Source: Leucaena leucocephala (taxonomy: Eukaryota > Streptophyta > Magnoliopsida > Fabales > Fabaceae). From it: DNA of 64,000 nt. The translations under genes and the position numbers were made by a program. Shown piece by piece: positions 23,001 through 33,529 of the stretch. The first letter of the stretch is position 1, and every line of letters starts with the position of its first letter. The notes beneath the pieces were generated by a model that worked only from the letters and a program-made list of their open reading frames with translations, did not search any database and was not told the DNA's origin. The DNA is taken from contig CM073527.1 of NCBI GenBank assembly GCA_037074615.1, positions 29,599,522 through 29,663,521 of the forward strand. Direction: 5' to 3'.

Positions 23001-25916
23001 GTCATGATATAGTAGATCAGACAGCAGCACAGATTGATAAGATTAGAACAAGATGCTGATGGCTCAAAGCAGACAAAAAAATTATACTGATGTTAGAAGA
23101 AAGCCATTGGAGTTTGAAGAAGGAAAACATGTGTTCCTTAAGTTAACTCCAACTACAGGAGTCGGACGATCAATCAAGGTGAAGAAGTTACACCATAGAT
23201 ACATTGGGCCATTCCAGATCCTCACAAGAATAGGATCAGTGGTTTACAACTTAGCTCTTCCTCAAAATCTCAGTAAGATACATGATGTATTATATGTTTC
23301 CCAGTTGAAGAAGTATGTTCCAGACCCATCATATGTGATTGAGCAGGATGATGTTGCACTACGAGATGACCTAACTTACGAAGTTGGACCAATATGAATT
23401 ATAGATTGAAAGGTCAAGCAGTTGCGAAATAAGCAAATCTCTTTAATTAAGATGATCTGGAAGGGATTAACTGAGAATGCGGCTACGTAGGAAGCAGAGG
23501 AAAGAATAAATGAAGTATATCCTGAATTATTTTCTTATATGTAATGTAAATTTCGAAAACGAAATTTATTTTAAGGGGCAAAGAAATGTCATATCCCCGA
23601 TTTTCTTGTCTGATATATATGTATAGTTTATGCGTAATAGATATGAGATTCTTAAAATAAACTGTTTCAGATTGAGGAAAGAAAGAGAGGGATTATTAAC
23701 TAAGGAAAGTTCAGGGAGTTAAACGAAAACTAGAAAAGGTTGAAGGCCAAAAATGAAAGTAGAAACAAAAGTTGGGCCAAAAGGTGTAATTATCAAAAGT
23801 TTAGGGACCTAAATATAATTATGAGAAAGTTGAACTGAAAAAGGCCAAAAACTACTCGGAAGCAGTCCAGTCCTAAATTTTACCAGTGAATAGACAAAAT
23901 TATTTTGATCAATTTAACGCATCACAGAATTTCGATATGAGGTCCCGATTAATTGATTTGAATTCCTGAAGTCAGGAAGAATTATTACAGTATTTTTCAG
24001 ACCTCAGAATCAGATGAAACTTTGTAATAAATTCCTATATTTAATATAAGAATTTATAAAATTGCAGAGTCAGAAAAGGAATCATGTAGAATTCTTACGG
24101 AATTTACAGTGGAATAAAATACCCGATAAATACGGTCAGGAGAGATTCCTTAGGATTTGTGCCATAAAGGTAATGGACCAATACTAAGGCCCAAATGGCG
24201 TCCCAAGAGGCCCAATAAAGTGGTGAGACAGTTAAGTGACCCAGAGTCCAGAGCAACACAGGAAAAGTGTGAAATTACGAAAATGCCTCTGTGTAGCCAG
24301 ATTGTACCAGAGATGGATAGAGGGCATTTTGGTCATTCTGGACAGGTTAAAAACGTCCAAGCTAGTATAAAAATGATTAGTTAGAGCCAGTATATACCCT
24401 TATACAGTATAAAGAGGTGTGAAAAGACAATTATGCCTTTAGGGTTAATATAGTGCAAGAAAGTACAATAAGGATATTCTGGTCATTTCCCAAGGGATGG
24501 TTGGCAAATAAATACTCAGTTTAACAATGTAAATGGTAGGAAAAACCTAGACATTGGTTTTCATCACAGAATACATATTCTTGAATATTATAAAAGTTAG
24601 GAACATAAAACAGTCTAGTTTTTGTGAAACTGCTCCGATCGGTACCCGCCTAGGGGACAAAAGATTAAATGTAAGGTTAGGGACATGGAGCACAGATTCT
24701 AAATGAATAGAAGAGGTAGGTTCAGCAGTGCTAGAGCCAGGAACACGGGATTGGGAACTGTCTATAATGGTGATATCAGAAGGGTTGGCATAAGAATTAT
24801 AAGTGGAGAAGAGATAGCGGTTACCTGTCATATGATCAGTAGCACCAGAGTCAATTCATTTGGAGAAAGAAGAGACAAAGGTAATAGCCTTATTTTCTAT
24901 TGCAATAGCAACACTCACAAGAATCTTAGTGATTGCTGGAACCATATCAGAAATTGCAGTATTATTGGTTGCGGCCATAAAAAAAAGATTAGTAACGAAA
25001 GCGAAAGTAGCGGACAAAGACTAAACAAAAGAACTAGATTACCCAATTACTGTAGCTTCACTGGGAGCTCTGTAAGAACCAATATTCAAACAAGTAGAAG
25101 AAGACCACTCCAAGGGTCAAAACAGCGACCAAAATTGTCTGAAAATCAGAAACTCCAGATCTGCAGCCAGAAAATCCAGATCAACAACAAAGGACCCAGT
25201 ACGAGAAAGTCAAAACCAAGGCACAAAACTCTAGGGATGATGTTGAGAAGAGGAGTCGATGTTGGAGGAACTGAAGTGCTGTCGGTAACTCGCCAGAAAA
25301 GCAATTCACGAGCCAGCGCGTAGAGTAATGACAGATATTGGGGACGGCGCCACATGTCGTTGTCATGAGAGGCCAAAGTCTAGGTTGCAGTGATGTGAGA
25401 AAGGAGTACGCTAGGATTTTTTTTTTTTTTTTTACAGAAAGTAGGTTTCTAATTAACCTACTCTGATATTATATATATAGAGAGAGAGAAAAAAATACTT
25501 GTCCTTTATTAATATTCTGAATTGGTATATATATACAATAGAGAATCCTATATATTAATAAAATAATATCATATCTAATGTTATATACTAATTACATAAT
25601 ATTTATACATCTTATAATATCTCTACAATATAAGAGAGTCATCCCTACTCTCTCTTGCTTTATTATCATTTCTCTTGGATAATTTTTTTTTATTTTATTA
25701 TTATTATTCAGTTCCTCAGTTCCTGCTGTACATTGCCTTTACCTATCTATTTTTTAATTTTCGTTTATCTGAATCTATTTTGCAGAAAACTTCAGCTTTA
25801 GATGTGACTGAGGAAAGTCTCAAGGTATCTCATAATGGAGACTCTAAGTCCCTGCTACTTATTTGTCTAAGCTTCTCTTTGAAAGATTGCTTATCTTTCT
25901 GTTGAAAGTAGTCTTC

Positions 25917-25955
<39 letters not shown>

Positions 25956-28900
25956 CATTGCTTCTTCCTTCTAAGCAGGCAACGTTTGATGTCAATGTTT
26001 TTGGAACAATAACTCTCACACGGCTCTTGGCACCTTTCATGTTGAGGCGGGGGCAAGGTCATTTTGTGGTGGTATGTGATAATTCTCTGATGATATCTAA
26101 TAATGCTTATGGAATCTGGACAGTGACAGTATTTTAAGAGGGTTAGAAATACGTGGATCTTGCAAAAAGAGGTTTGCAATTAAATTTATCTGTTGAGAAG
26201 AGCTATGCCTGAGAGTAGAAAGGAATTGTCAGCTTTTTCAGTTACAGTTAACTCAATTTGTGAACTTATGACTTCAACTGTTCGTTAAAACACATTTTTA
26301 TATGTTTTTATGTTTTCCGTGTATCAATATTATTACATTCCTAAAGTTGGACAACGTGTGATATTGTTTTTCTTCTTATTTCCTGTCTTTCAGTTGACAA
26401 TCTTTGTTCTTCGTTTGCGCACAGGTAAGCAGTGCTGCGGGGAAGACACCTGCCCCAGGTCAGGCTGTTTACTCTGCTTCCAAATATGCTCTGAATGGGT
26501 ACTTTCATTCCTTGCGTTCTGAGGTATGTACGTAGTTCCTTTGTCTCCAAAAGAAAGGCCAGTGACTGACAGCATAAACGATGTAAATATAATACAGATC
26601 TTGAAAACAGTGAAGCAGGAAAAAAGAGCAGTTGTTAATACTTATTTAGTTTACTTGGTCATGCTTACTAAGCTTTTATGCTTGCAGCTCTGTCAAAAGG
26701 GAATCAAAGTAACTGTTGTCTGTCCTGGACCAATAGAAACGTCGAATGACTCTGGAGCAAAACCTTTGGAGAAGGGCTCATCTGAGGTGTGTTCCCTTGC
26801 TAATTCATAATCCTTTGCTTGTGTAAAGACTCTAATTGAGTCTGTTTTTTCCGTTACTTTCTTCCAACCATGTGGACAGTGCACCTATGTAGAGTAATTT
26901 CTAAATCAAAGCAAGTGCTGAAAACATGACAGTGGTCAATAATTTCGATTTTCTAGTTTAAATTTATGGACACATTCTATCCTAGAAGGAAGAAAGTTGC
27001 TTTCGTTATTTCATAAGCATTTGTAAGTATTAAATTTATGATCAACATCTTCTCAATTTTCCCTGTTTTCTGTTTTATTATGGTTAGGTATGTTTTCTGC
27101 TCTTCGCGAGGCATATAGCTTGCTAATCACATATTAGCTAAATGGGAAAATATTTGCTAAAGTCTATGTAACTTTATTGTGGAAAAAAAGAGAGATAAAT
27201 GATATTACATAGATTGAGGTGAGGAACAAGAGGGCAAGTCCCTAACTATATTCTTATTTTTGTATTTTGGTTTGCTTCTTGTTACAAATATCAACTTACT
27301 TGAGACAGAAGCGTGTGCCATCAGAAAGGTGTGCGGAGCTCATTATCATTGCTGCAACTCATGACTTAAAGGAAGCTTGGATATCATATCAGGTATATTC
27401 ATTGGTATTGGTAGGTCACTTCTAATTGCCTCCATTTCATAGTGGGTTATACAACTCTGCTGCTGGAATAATGACTGTAAACTTCTGTTTTCTACTTACT
27501 TTTCATTACCTTAAATTAAATCTGCTCACTTTCAAGCTTTGACATGAGGTGCTCCTAGGCTACTTTTTTCTTGGACTAAGTTATGTTCCCATGTTAAATT
27601 GAGACTTCTCACAATTTTTGTATGTAAGTTTTGGCGAATGAACAGAGTTCTGAAGCTTGCTGCATGATAGTTTTTTCTCTTAGGGATAACCAAATAAAAT
27701 TGGATAATTAGGCCAAACAACTAGGCATCATATCCGTAGTTTCAAGAATGTGGTGTCTTATACAGACTCTATTGAGGCACTGAATCTTATTATGAGCGAT
27801 GGGGGTTACTTAATAATGAGATACATCAGATGAGGAATTTTATTTTTGAAGACTGGGATATTGAACTGCACCACTCGCATAGGGAGGCACTCAGTTGTGC
27901 AGATAATCTGGACAAAAACGCTCATACTGAAGATAACAACATCATCTTGCTCAAGGAAGGTCCTTTAGATGTTGAAGAGCTTAATCTGTTTGATAGGCAT
28001 CTTGTGGAGCGTTCTCCGCATAACTAAGCTGTCTTGTTTCAAGTTTTTAACTTGCCCTTTGTAATTAAAAGAACTAGCCATCATATCCCAAAATATCAGG
28101 AAGCAAAGAAGAACAATTTTAGGTCAGCCCTCACTCGCTAACTACATTTCCCATTATATCTTCACTCCGTCACCGAACACCCCCCCTCCCTTTTACCTCG
28201 CTCCTTAAGGAATTGGAGCCTCTAGTGGCTGCGCATCACCCTAACCATCAGTCTATTCCTCTTTCCCGCTCTTCCTCACATTTTTCCTTACCCTAAACAT
28301 GCTTCTAGTGGTTTTGCCTTATTGTAGCCACTGTCCATCACTTGTCTTGGAGCATGTGCCTCACCATCATCCTCAGATGCTGCTGACTAGTATGCCATCA
28401 ACTGGAGCTCTAGTGAACCTCCCACATGCTGACATGCACTGCCACCTAAAATCTGCTCATCTTGCCCCGCGCCAGCACATGATGGTGTGCGATCCATTTC
28501 ATCTAGCACTGGCTCACCTAGATCTGATTGGAACCTCTGATCTCCTTAGTCCAGCCCATCACTCATTGTGGTTGGTCTTCTTTTGCGCTGTTTGAAGCTT
28601 TTTCGGTTCTGTCTAGTTCTTTGTTCACATTGTACAGCTTCTCCTTGCTGCTGCTTGTCACGTTCAAAGCCTTATTTTATCATGATACATTATGTCTGAC
28701 CTTGTTGCAGCCTCTTCAGCCCCCAAAACGGGTTCTTCTCTCGCGGTTTTTTTTTTTGGGAAATCTCATCATTGCTTGTGCAAAGTTGGATAAGAAATGT
28801 TTTCTATTGTATGATCAGTGGACCCAGAGTTAATCGCGCATGTATTACCTCTCTAAACTTTATTGCTTAGATCAGGCGAAGAATCACCTGACTAAAACAA

Positions 28901-30414
28901 CATTTCTAACTCCTACTATATTAGTCTCTGGTTGTGCCTTTTGTTTACCATCATCTATATAGTCGTAGACCATCATTACTTTGTGCCTTTTATTAGTCTC
29001 TGGTTGTGCCTTTGTTTTCTTTTAAAGTATTTGGCCTTCATAAGACTTCCAATATACATTGGATTGTCCACCATTATTACAATAATCGCACCTTGATCTG
29101 TCATGTTTTCGCAGCTTGTAATAACTTGATTCAGTGCCTTTAACAGCTAAAGCAGATGATTCATTGATCATGGTGGGGGCTGAGTCCCTAACGTCAACCT
29201 TCTGTTTTCCTCCCTCCTAATCGCAAACAACATTTTTCTTGCTAATGGATCAGAACCATAATAAGTTAGAGATAGTTGTGCTTATTCGACCTAACCATCA
29301 ATGATGGAGGTCTGCAGTCTCCATCAATTGGCACCCCTTGGAGAGCTGACATCTCAATGGTTGTACTTCTTTTTTTGGAACTGTTGATCATCAATTTTTG
29401 ATGGGCGGGGCGGGGAGTTCTCTCTTGAAAGTTAGTTTTCAAAGTGGGAGAACCAAGCCACTTGAATGTTCCATTACTCCATTGAGCATTCTATATTACT
29501 CAATATGAAACTTAGGTTTTCATATTACACAAGCTTCTATCAAAAGGGAGGAGAGGAAGTTGGGTTGATGGAGAAGTGGAAGTAATATACTCCTTGTAGT
29601 TCTTAATATAAGAGTTAGATAACTAATATACGAATATTAAAGAAATTAGTTAAATTAATTATTTGTAACAAATGTGCATTAGTTTCTTTGAACTACCTTT
29701 TCTAACCGTGTGCATTATAACTATTCTTTGATGAAAGCCCCTTTAATATATGCAAGTATGCAATTAATATGGATATTTTGGGAAAACAATTAAAAATTTA
29801 AAAGGTAAAATAGATTGAGATTTTATATTTAGAATTAAAGTAAATATTTTGTCTAGTACTGGAGGTAATAGTTCAGTAAATTCAGAAAGTTGCTAAGCAA
29901 TATGCCTGTCTTCTATATTTCTAATCAATTTAAAGTGCAGAAAGTTGCCCAAGATGAAGTGTTCCTGTTTGTTTTGACTGAATTCCGAAGATTGGCTGAT
30001 TTGCTCTATCTGAAAAAATCTTAACCTCTTGACTTCTCATGAGTCATGATACATTCGCATTGTCAGCATGTTTTGGCACTCTTTATGGTTATTTTCACAG
30101 TTACAGAAAATCATAGCTTGTTTAAATTTTGGATGGCGAGGCTGAACTGAACTCTTTTGCAGCCTGTGCTTGCCGTAATGTATCTTGTTCAGTACATGCC
30201 AACGATTGGTTATTGGCTCATGGACAAGGTATTAACCAGCTCTTCAAAAATGCATTTTATTTAGTCTCTGACTTTTAAGGTTTATTCTGTTCTTCAATAT
30301 ACATATATTAACTGATAAAATGACTTGTAGGTTGGTAAGAATCGAGTAGAAGTTGCTGCACAGAAGGGAAACACGTATTCATTGAGCCTACTTCTTGGAA
30401 AGAAGGCAGCATAA
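14040..30414 (+). CDS. DHRS7-like short-chain dehydrogenase/reductase, 12 exons, 325 aa
   Basis: Classical SDR of the plant DHRS7-like group; substrate unknown, probably NADP(H)-linked and anchored in an internal membrane. Coding exons: 14040-14115, 14197-14252, 15060-15093, 15969-16067, 16161-16309, 25786-25824, 25979-26071, 26425-26523, 26688-26786, 27309-27392, 30163-30228, 30331-30414. All junctions are GT–AG, phases agree, and the total is 978 nt. Residues 1-23 form a hydrophobic anchor (MMTLLLLFIFSSLFLFLSY). The cofactor motif TGASRGIG is at 49-56, then IHNAA, VVVSSAAG with the catalytic Ser, and YSASK with Tyr198 and Lys202; CPGPIET follows. All catalytic positions are present, so the product should be active if the transcript is spliced. 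Intron 5 (9.5 kb) carries nested retroelements and intron 10 (2.8 kb) carries retroelement scraps. A 3-ketosphinganine reductase (TSC10-type) is a less likely alternative. Confidence 0.93.
17050..17404. mobile_element. MITE-like element in SDR intron 5
   Basis: About 355 bp with matching terminal inverted repeats: GCCTGTTTGGTTTAA at the left and TTAAACCAAATAGGC (one mismatch) at the right. Non-coding. The interior shares CT-rich and GGTAATTTACC pieces with the other MITE-like copies in the window. I could not recognise a clear target duplication. Confidence 0.72.
17646..17960 (-). pseudogene. Copia RNase H fragment
   Basis: Minus-strand reading gives WCDNKATLHIGSNSVFHKR, a HIEINCHFIRDKL block and a STGHVRSSDQLVDLLTKVL tail, the typical end of copia RNase H. 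The preceding EAEYRAMA-type region near 17900-17950 is interrupted by frameshifts and stops. Confidence 0.8.
18500..18946 (-). pseudogene. Copia GAG-pre-integrase / integrase N-terminal fragment
   Basis: Minus-strand frame with the DLLTKKIIGRGYESGGHYF block, HCYLGNLSLPSLKKV, and the zinc-binding stretch CESCQFAKHHHLP, continuing after a stop into integrase-like FVIFVDDYSHTTW. It is cut at its upstream side by the gypsy insertion. Confidence 0.8.
18971..20442 (-). pseudogene. Gypsy reverse transcriptase / RNase H remnant
   Basis: Minus strand: KAPYRMAPNVMIELKKQIEE, SLRLCIDYRELNKITVKNKY, PLPRIDDLLDQL and FSKIDLRLGYH are reverse transcriptase blocks, followed by a stop. The frame resumes at MPFGLTNAPTIF. 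The catalytic box reads FIND where relatives have FIDD, so a metal-binding aspartate is lost. RNase H and the linker to integrase (VKDWSPLYQMQIAKHP, ending near 18971) follow with further stops. It is inactive. Confidence 0.85.
20588..22155 (-). pseudogene. Gypsy gag and protease remnant
   Basis: Gag begins at the ATG at 22155-22153 (MVRT, then an immediate stop) and continues through NLEQQQKMIEEMRAAQ, WEVFIEQFYEKYFPQ and ESFDEYLAKFIRLSQY. The zinc knuckle near 21090-21130 reads CYTYGKPGHFSRNC, with the second cysteine replaced by tyrosine. The protease active site reads DLGARHSF rather than the usual DSGATHSF. Several stops and frame changes are present. Confidence 0.82.
22156..22763 (-). 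other. 5' leader of the inverted gypsy part, with an unexplained open frame
   Basis: Lies upstream of gag. It includes an ATC/CAT microsatellite (about 22291-22312). An open frame at about 22760-22506 (RNMNEERFEKNVELVSQL and RLVREVDQDYRIYMDF) has protein-like composition but matches nothing I recognise. The first 20 or so codons of the longer open frame to 22832 are antisense to integrase and should be discounted. Confidence 0.45.
22764..23545 (+). pseudogene. Gypsy integrase C-terminus with chromodomain-like tail
   Basis: Plus strand: HPQTDGQSERTIQTLEDML, FKGSWDVYLLLIEFAYNNSY, MAPFEALYGRKCRSP, then a stop and frameshift, RRKPLEFEEGKHVFLKL, HHRYIGPFQILTRIG and IHDVLYVSQLKKYVPDPS. Next comes a decayed chromodomain-like region (VKQLRNKQISLIKMIW and EAEERINEVYPELF). 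This arrangement marks the Tekay/del branch of chromoviruses. The orientation is opposite to the adjoining gag-RT part. Confidence 0.85.
23588..24540 (+). repeat. Putative gypsy 3' LTR
   Basis: Follows a purine tract (AAGGGGCAAAGAAA) and starts TGTCATATCCCCG, like Tekay-type LTRs, which often open TG...ATACCCC. The right end is uncertain because the facing copia sequence has decayed. No partner LTR was recognised on the left, so identity rests on position and start motif. Confidence 0.6.
24547..25010 (-). pseudogene. Copia gag start fused to protease fragment
   Basis: Minus strand begins MAATNNTAISDMVPAITKI (about 25000) and passes within about 50 codons into IDSGATDHMTGNRYLFSTY, where the usual Trp before IDSG is a stop, then LHVPNLTFNLLS. 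Nearly the whole gag was deleted in frame before other decay. The gypsy insertion cuts the fragment at about 24550. Confidence 0.75.
25921..25952. repeat. (TA)n microsatellite
   Basis: Sixteen TA units in SDR intron 6, 26 bp before the exon 7 acceptor; length variation could affect splicing of that exon, which is inference. Confidence 0.95.
27830..28027 (+). pseudogene. RNase H-type (LINE-like) fragment in SDR intron 10
   Basis: A 65-codon frame with WDIELHHSHREALSCADNLDK and LNLFDRHLVERSP resembles the C-terminal RNase H-like domain found in plant non-LTR retrotransposons (relatives have W..HV.REAN.CADYLAK). No other parts are joined to it. It lies within the 2.8 kb tenth intron, in the same orientation as the gene. 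Confidence 0.55.
29050..29290 (-). pseudogene. Copia-type gag fragment in SDR intron 10
   Basis: The minus-strand reading gives an AIRREENRRLTLGT block, INESSALAVKG, then SYYKLRKHDRSRCDYCNN, where copia gag proteins have an RREE..R block followed by a CCHC knuckle. The knuckle is degenerate (no His or last Cys at the expected places). It is an isolated fragment. Confidence 0.5.
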
Positions 30415-31790
30415 TGCTCATCGGTGTATATTTGGTGCTTGTCCTTGATATATTTGATTATTATAAATGCGCCCTACAATTTCAAGACTTTTTATAATTC
30501 ATACGGCGGTGTAGATGGCGGCCGCGTCGTTTAAAGACCAATCACGTCAAGAAGTCCTACCATAAAGTAGTTTTTGCACGTGGTCAAACATTTCACAAAT
30601 TGCGCTCCTAAGTTGCATTTGACAATTGTATGCAATCTAAAGTAAAGCTGCTTCTGCCCCCGTCATACTCTTGGGGTTCTGCGGTGGTTTTTACAAGATA
30701 TCATATTAATTTTTTATTATAATTTTTTTACTTATATTTAATGTTTAAGTAGGAAAGTAGAAAATTTTTGTAAGAATGTAGTGAAAAAAAATACGCATAA
30801 TTAATTTTAACATTTTTTTAATTAAAAAAATTGTTAAAAATAACTTATAAATAATACTGCTTATTGATTTCAATCTATTTTATTTGTTAAATTTATTATT
30901 TTTTTAAAGTATTTTAGTTTGATATATAGTTCAGTGAGATGGAATCTCAAATGTTATAATAAATTAATTTATTTTATTTTATTAATCTAATTAAATTAAC
31001 TAAGGAGTATTTCCTGTGGTTTATATTATAAAAGCTTTTTAACTAAATTATATAGATAAAAAATAATAATTAAGTCATTAAATTTATTATGATAATTTTT
31101 TTTAAATCTACTCTGATTTTTTTTTATCTCTTATATTTATAAATCTTTTTTTTATATTTATAACTATTTGAAAATTTCTGTTAGACTTTTATAATATGTA
31201 TAATTTTTTTTAAAAAAAGACTCATATAATATGTACCAGAGGGAGTAGCTAGTAGCAACTGGCCCCCCCTGATTTCTCCAATCCAATCTCAGTTTCCACT
31301 GGTAGGTGCTCTCCTCGGCTTTCCTGCCATTACTAGGCATTGATTGCCGTCTAACTCATTAATTGCCTTTGGTATGATATTATGTAGTTACGACTACTCT
31401 AGTAGTCAGCTTTGGGGGAGTTAATTATATAACTTAATTATAATGACAATACAAGCTGCTGGCATGATCATAGGCAGGAGCATTGTGAATGTCTTGGTTG
31501 GCATAATAAATATCGAACAAGGGAGCAGCAGGTTGGAGCAGGTTGGAGGAAATTGTTGTGAGGAATATGTGCAGTCCCAACAACACTGCTGCTCTCCACT
31601 ATGCTTTGAAGTTTCAACGTCAGAGGACCGGAATAATTAAAGGAATTATAGTGCATTTTGAGCCAGAATCTAGTACTTTCTTCTCAACGCTGCATGCATG
31701 CAGTAGTAGTGCACTAGTGGTTCCCCAATATTTTAGTGCTGCCGTGCCTTCTCCTCTGTGACAACCTCCTGCAAATGCAATGCTAATCTA
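30415..31790. other. Intergenic, AT-rich; 3' flank of the SDR gene
   Basis: Includes the presumed 3' UTR. 30700-31230 is extremely AT-rich. The open frames between 31440 and 31760 on both strands overlap each other and resemble nothing I know. I see no supported gene. Confidence 0.5.
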
Positions 31791-31817
31791 ACAATGGATT
31801 GATAGGGAAACAATATA

Positions 31818-32458
31818 CATGGTTTGGATTAGGTTTTGGAAAATAAATTTTGGAAAGAATAGATTATGGGAAGAATAGATTCTGGAAAATAGATTTTGGA
31901 AAGAATAGATTATGGGAAGAATAGATTTTGGAAGAATAGATTCTGGAAAATAGATTTTGGATGTTTGGATGATTAGTAGTAGAATCACTTTTTATATTAA
32001 TAAATTATTAAAAAGGGTATGATTTGATTAAAGTATGAGAGAGGAGAGAAGGTAGAGAATAAATAAGAGAGAGAGGAGAGAGGAGAAATAGGAGAGATGA
32101 GAGAGTGTAGAGAAGAGAGAGGAAAGAGGAGATAGTGTGAAGAAAAGAGATGAGAGAGGAGAGATAAGAGATAGGAGAGAGAGTATAAAAAAATAAGAGT
32201 AAAATAGTAATTGGATAGTCTATAAGCTCTTTTACTGTTCCAAAATTTATTTTCAGTAGCTTATTCAAAACTATGGTTTCAAACCGAGGTTTTGGCCAAA
32301 ATTAATTCTGGACAAAAATGGCTGTTTGTTTCAATTTTTTTCAAACTGATGTTTTTGCCAAAATTAATTCTGGATAAAAATTACTGTTTGTTTCAAATTT
32401 TCCTCAATTGAAATTTTACTCAAAATTAATTCTAAAAAGCTAAATCCAAACACGCATT
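31818..32458. mobile_element. MITE-like element copy
   Basis: Begins ATGGTTTGGATTAGG and ends GCTAAATCCAAACACGC. The interior has repeated AATAGATTTTGGAA units and a long GAGAGAGGAGA tract, the same architecture as the copies near 12 and 57 kb. Non-coding. Confidence 0.65.
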
Positions 32459-32559
32459 TAGTGTACTCACCCAAGATAATTGCCAGAGTAAGACATGTAA
32501 GTGCCCATTTAAACCAAGTTACACCATGGTAGATGGCTATCATGGGTCCTTGGGGGGGG

Positions 32560-33195
32560 AGGGGTGCCTCCTATAATAGCAAAATAAGACTTTTCTAGTT
32601 TGCCTCCAACGGGCATACTTTCTTTTTGAAACGACAAATGTGGTTTTGGGGACCTAGAGATCGGATTTTCGCGCGATTTTTTGCAGCATTCTTTGGCATG
32701 CAAGTGTGTGTATGCTTGGTGCACGCATGTGCAAGGTGGAGGCAAGTGTGGGTAAGGTACGGGCAACCTTGTTCAATGTGTAGGCTAGCTCTTTCAATGT
32801 GTGGGCAAGTGTTGGAAAGATGTGGGCAAGTGTATGCATGTTTGGTGCACGCATGTGTAAGGTGGTGGCAAGTGTGGGCAGAATCAGCGAGGAAAGAAGA
32901 TCCTGTTGAGTTTGACTCTAATCCGACTTTGTGAAATGACTTGAGAGGTGTAGGAAGGTTGCCCGTACCTTGCCCACACTTGTCTCCACCTTGCACATAC
33001 GTTCACCAAACATGCATACACTTGTTCACACATTGAAAGAGTCACTGTGGCGGTGGTAGTGGGTGCTCTTAGTGGTAGGGTTCTAAGAACCTACACAATA
33101 CTCATCGAAGGGATATAGATTACTATAAATTCTTGAGAGAGAGGGGTGCTCTCTATAATAGTAAAATAAGATTTTTTCAATTTGCGTCCGAAGTC
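32560..33195. repeat. Nested direct/inverted repeat block
   Basis: Outer direct repeats at about 32560-32625 and 33130-33190 share GAGGGGTGC, CTATAATAG and AAAATAAGA, then TTTGC.TCC. Within them, about 32700-32890 holds imperfect tandem units (GCAAGTGTG, GTGCACGCATGTG, CAATGTGTGGGC), and about 32945-33050 holds an inverted version (GCCCGTACCTTGCCCACAC, CACATTGAAAGAGT). The open frames seen here are products of the repeats. Confidence 0.7.
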
Positions 33196-33529
33196 CTCTG
33201 ACCAAAAGTGTCGATGGAGTTTGTGGTAGTAGTGTCAAAGGAATAAAGAGTGGCTTTGATCCTTGTGTGAATGCGAGGGTTGGTTAATTGTTACGTTGTA
33301 ATTACTTGTTAGATTTGCCCTCCTTCACCCACGTGACACCATTCTTTGGTGAGGAGGAGGTTAGGTAGACCAAACCCAGTGGCTGGAGATCTTCAACTTC
33401 AAGTGGCTGCTCGCTGCATCCGCACAGAACCCATTTTTTCTCACTCCCTGTTTCTCCGTTGCCAAAACCTTTGCATCTAACTAATTCGTTTTTTCATCGT
33501 TTTAATTTGTGTGATCATTCTCACCAATC

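Larger units (their letters stand above)
18950..24540. mobile_element. Rearranged Ty3/gypsy (Tekay/del-type chromovirus) element, internally inverted
   Basis: Nested in the copia relic. Gag, protease, reverse transcriptase and RNase H read on minus (about 22155 down to 18971), but the integrase C-terminus with a chromodomain-like tail and the LTR read on plus (about 22764-24540). Both parts suit one gypsy element whose centre was inverted. Many frames are broken and several catalytic residues are lost (see parts). The left LTR is not recognisable. The right border is approximate. Confidence 0.78.
17425..25627 (-). mobile_element. Decayed Ty1/copia element inside SDR intron 5, interrupted by a gypsy element
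   Basis: Minus-strand copia relic. Short LTRs of about 160 bp lie at about 17425-17583 (3' LTR) and about 25470-25627 (5' LTR). They share ACTTGTCCTTTATT, TATTCTGAAT, ACAATAGAGAATC and ATTAATAAAATAATATCATA. A purine tract (TTGAGGGAAAGA on the minus strand) abuts the left LTR. Fragments in order from the right are a gag start (MAATNNTAISDMVPAI, about 25000) joined to protease DSGATDHMTG (about 24830), GAG-pre-integrase (18946 down), an integrase scrap, and RNase H (about 17950-17646, ending SSDQLVDLLTKVLN). Most of gag and essentially all of reverse transcriptase are missing, and stops are frequent. It is non-functional. Confidence 0.85.

Noticed and set aside
28299..28833. Two open frames in SDR intron 10
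   Set aside because: No recognisable domain, they overlap in different frames, and they lie within an intron of a complete gene model.
31443..31761. Three overlapping short frames between genes
   Set aside because: Overlap on both strands, with no similarity or splice signals.
32509..32996. His/Cys-rich frames (repeats of THACTKHAYTC and CVCLVHAC types)
   Set aside because: They follow the tandem GCAAGTGTG/CACACTTGC units on both strands; the composition comes from the repeat.
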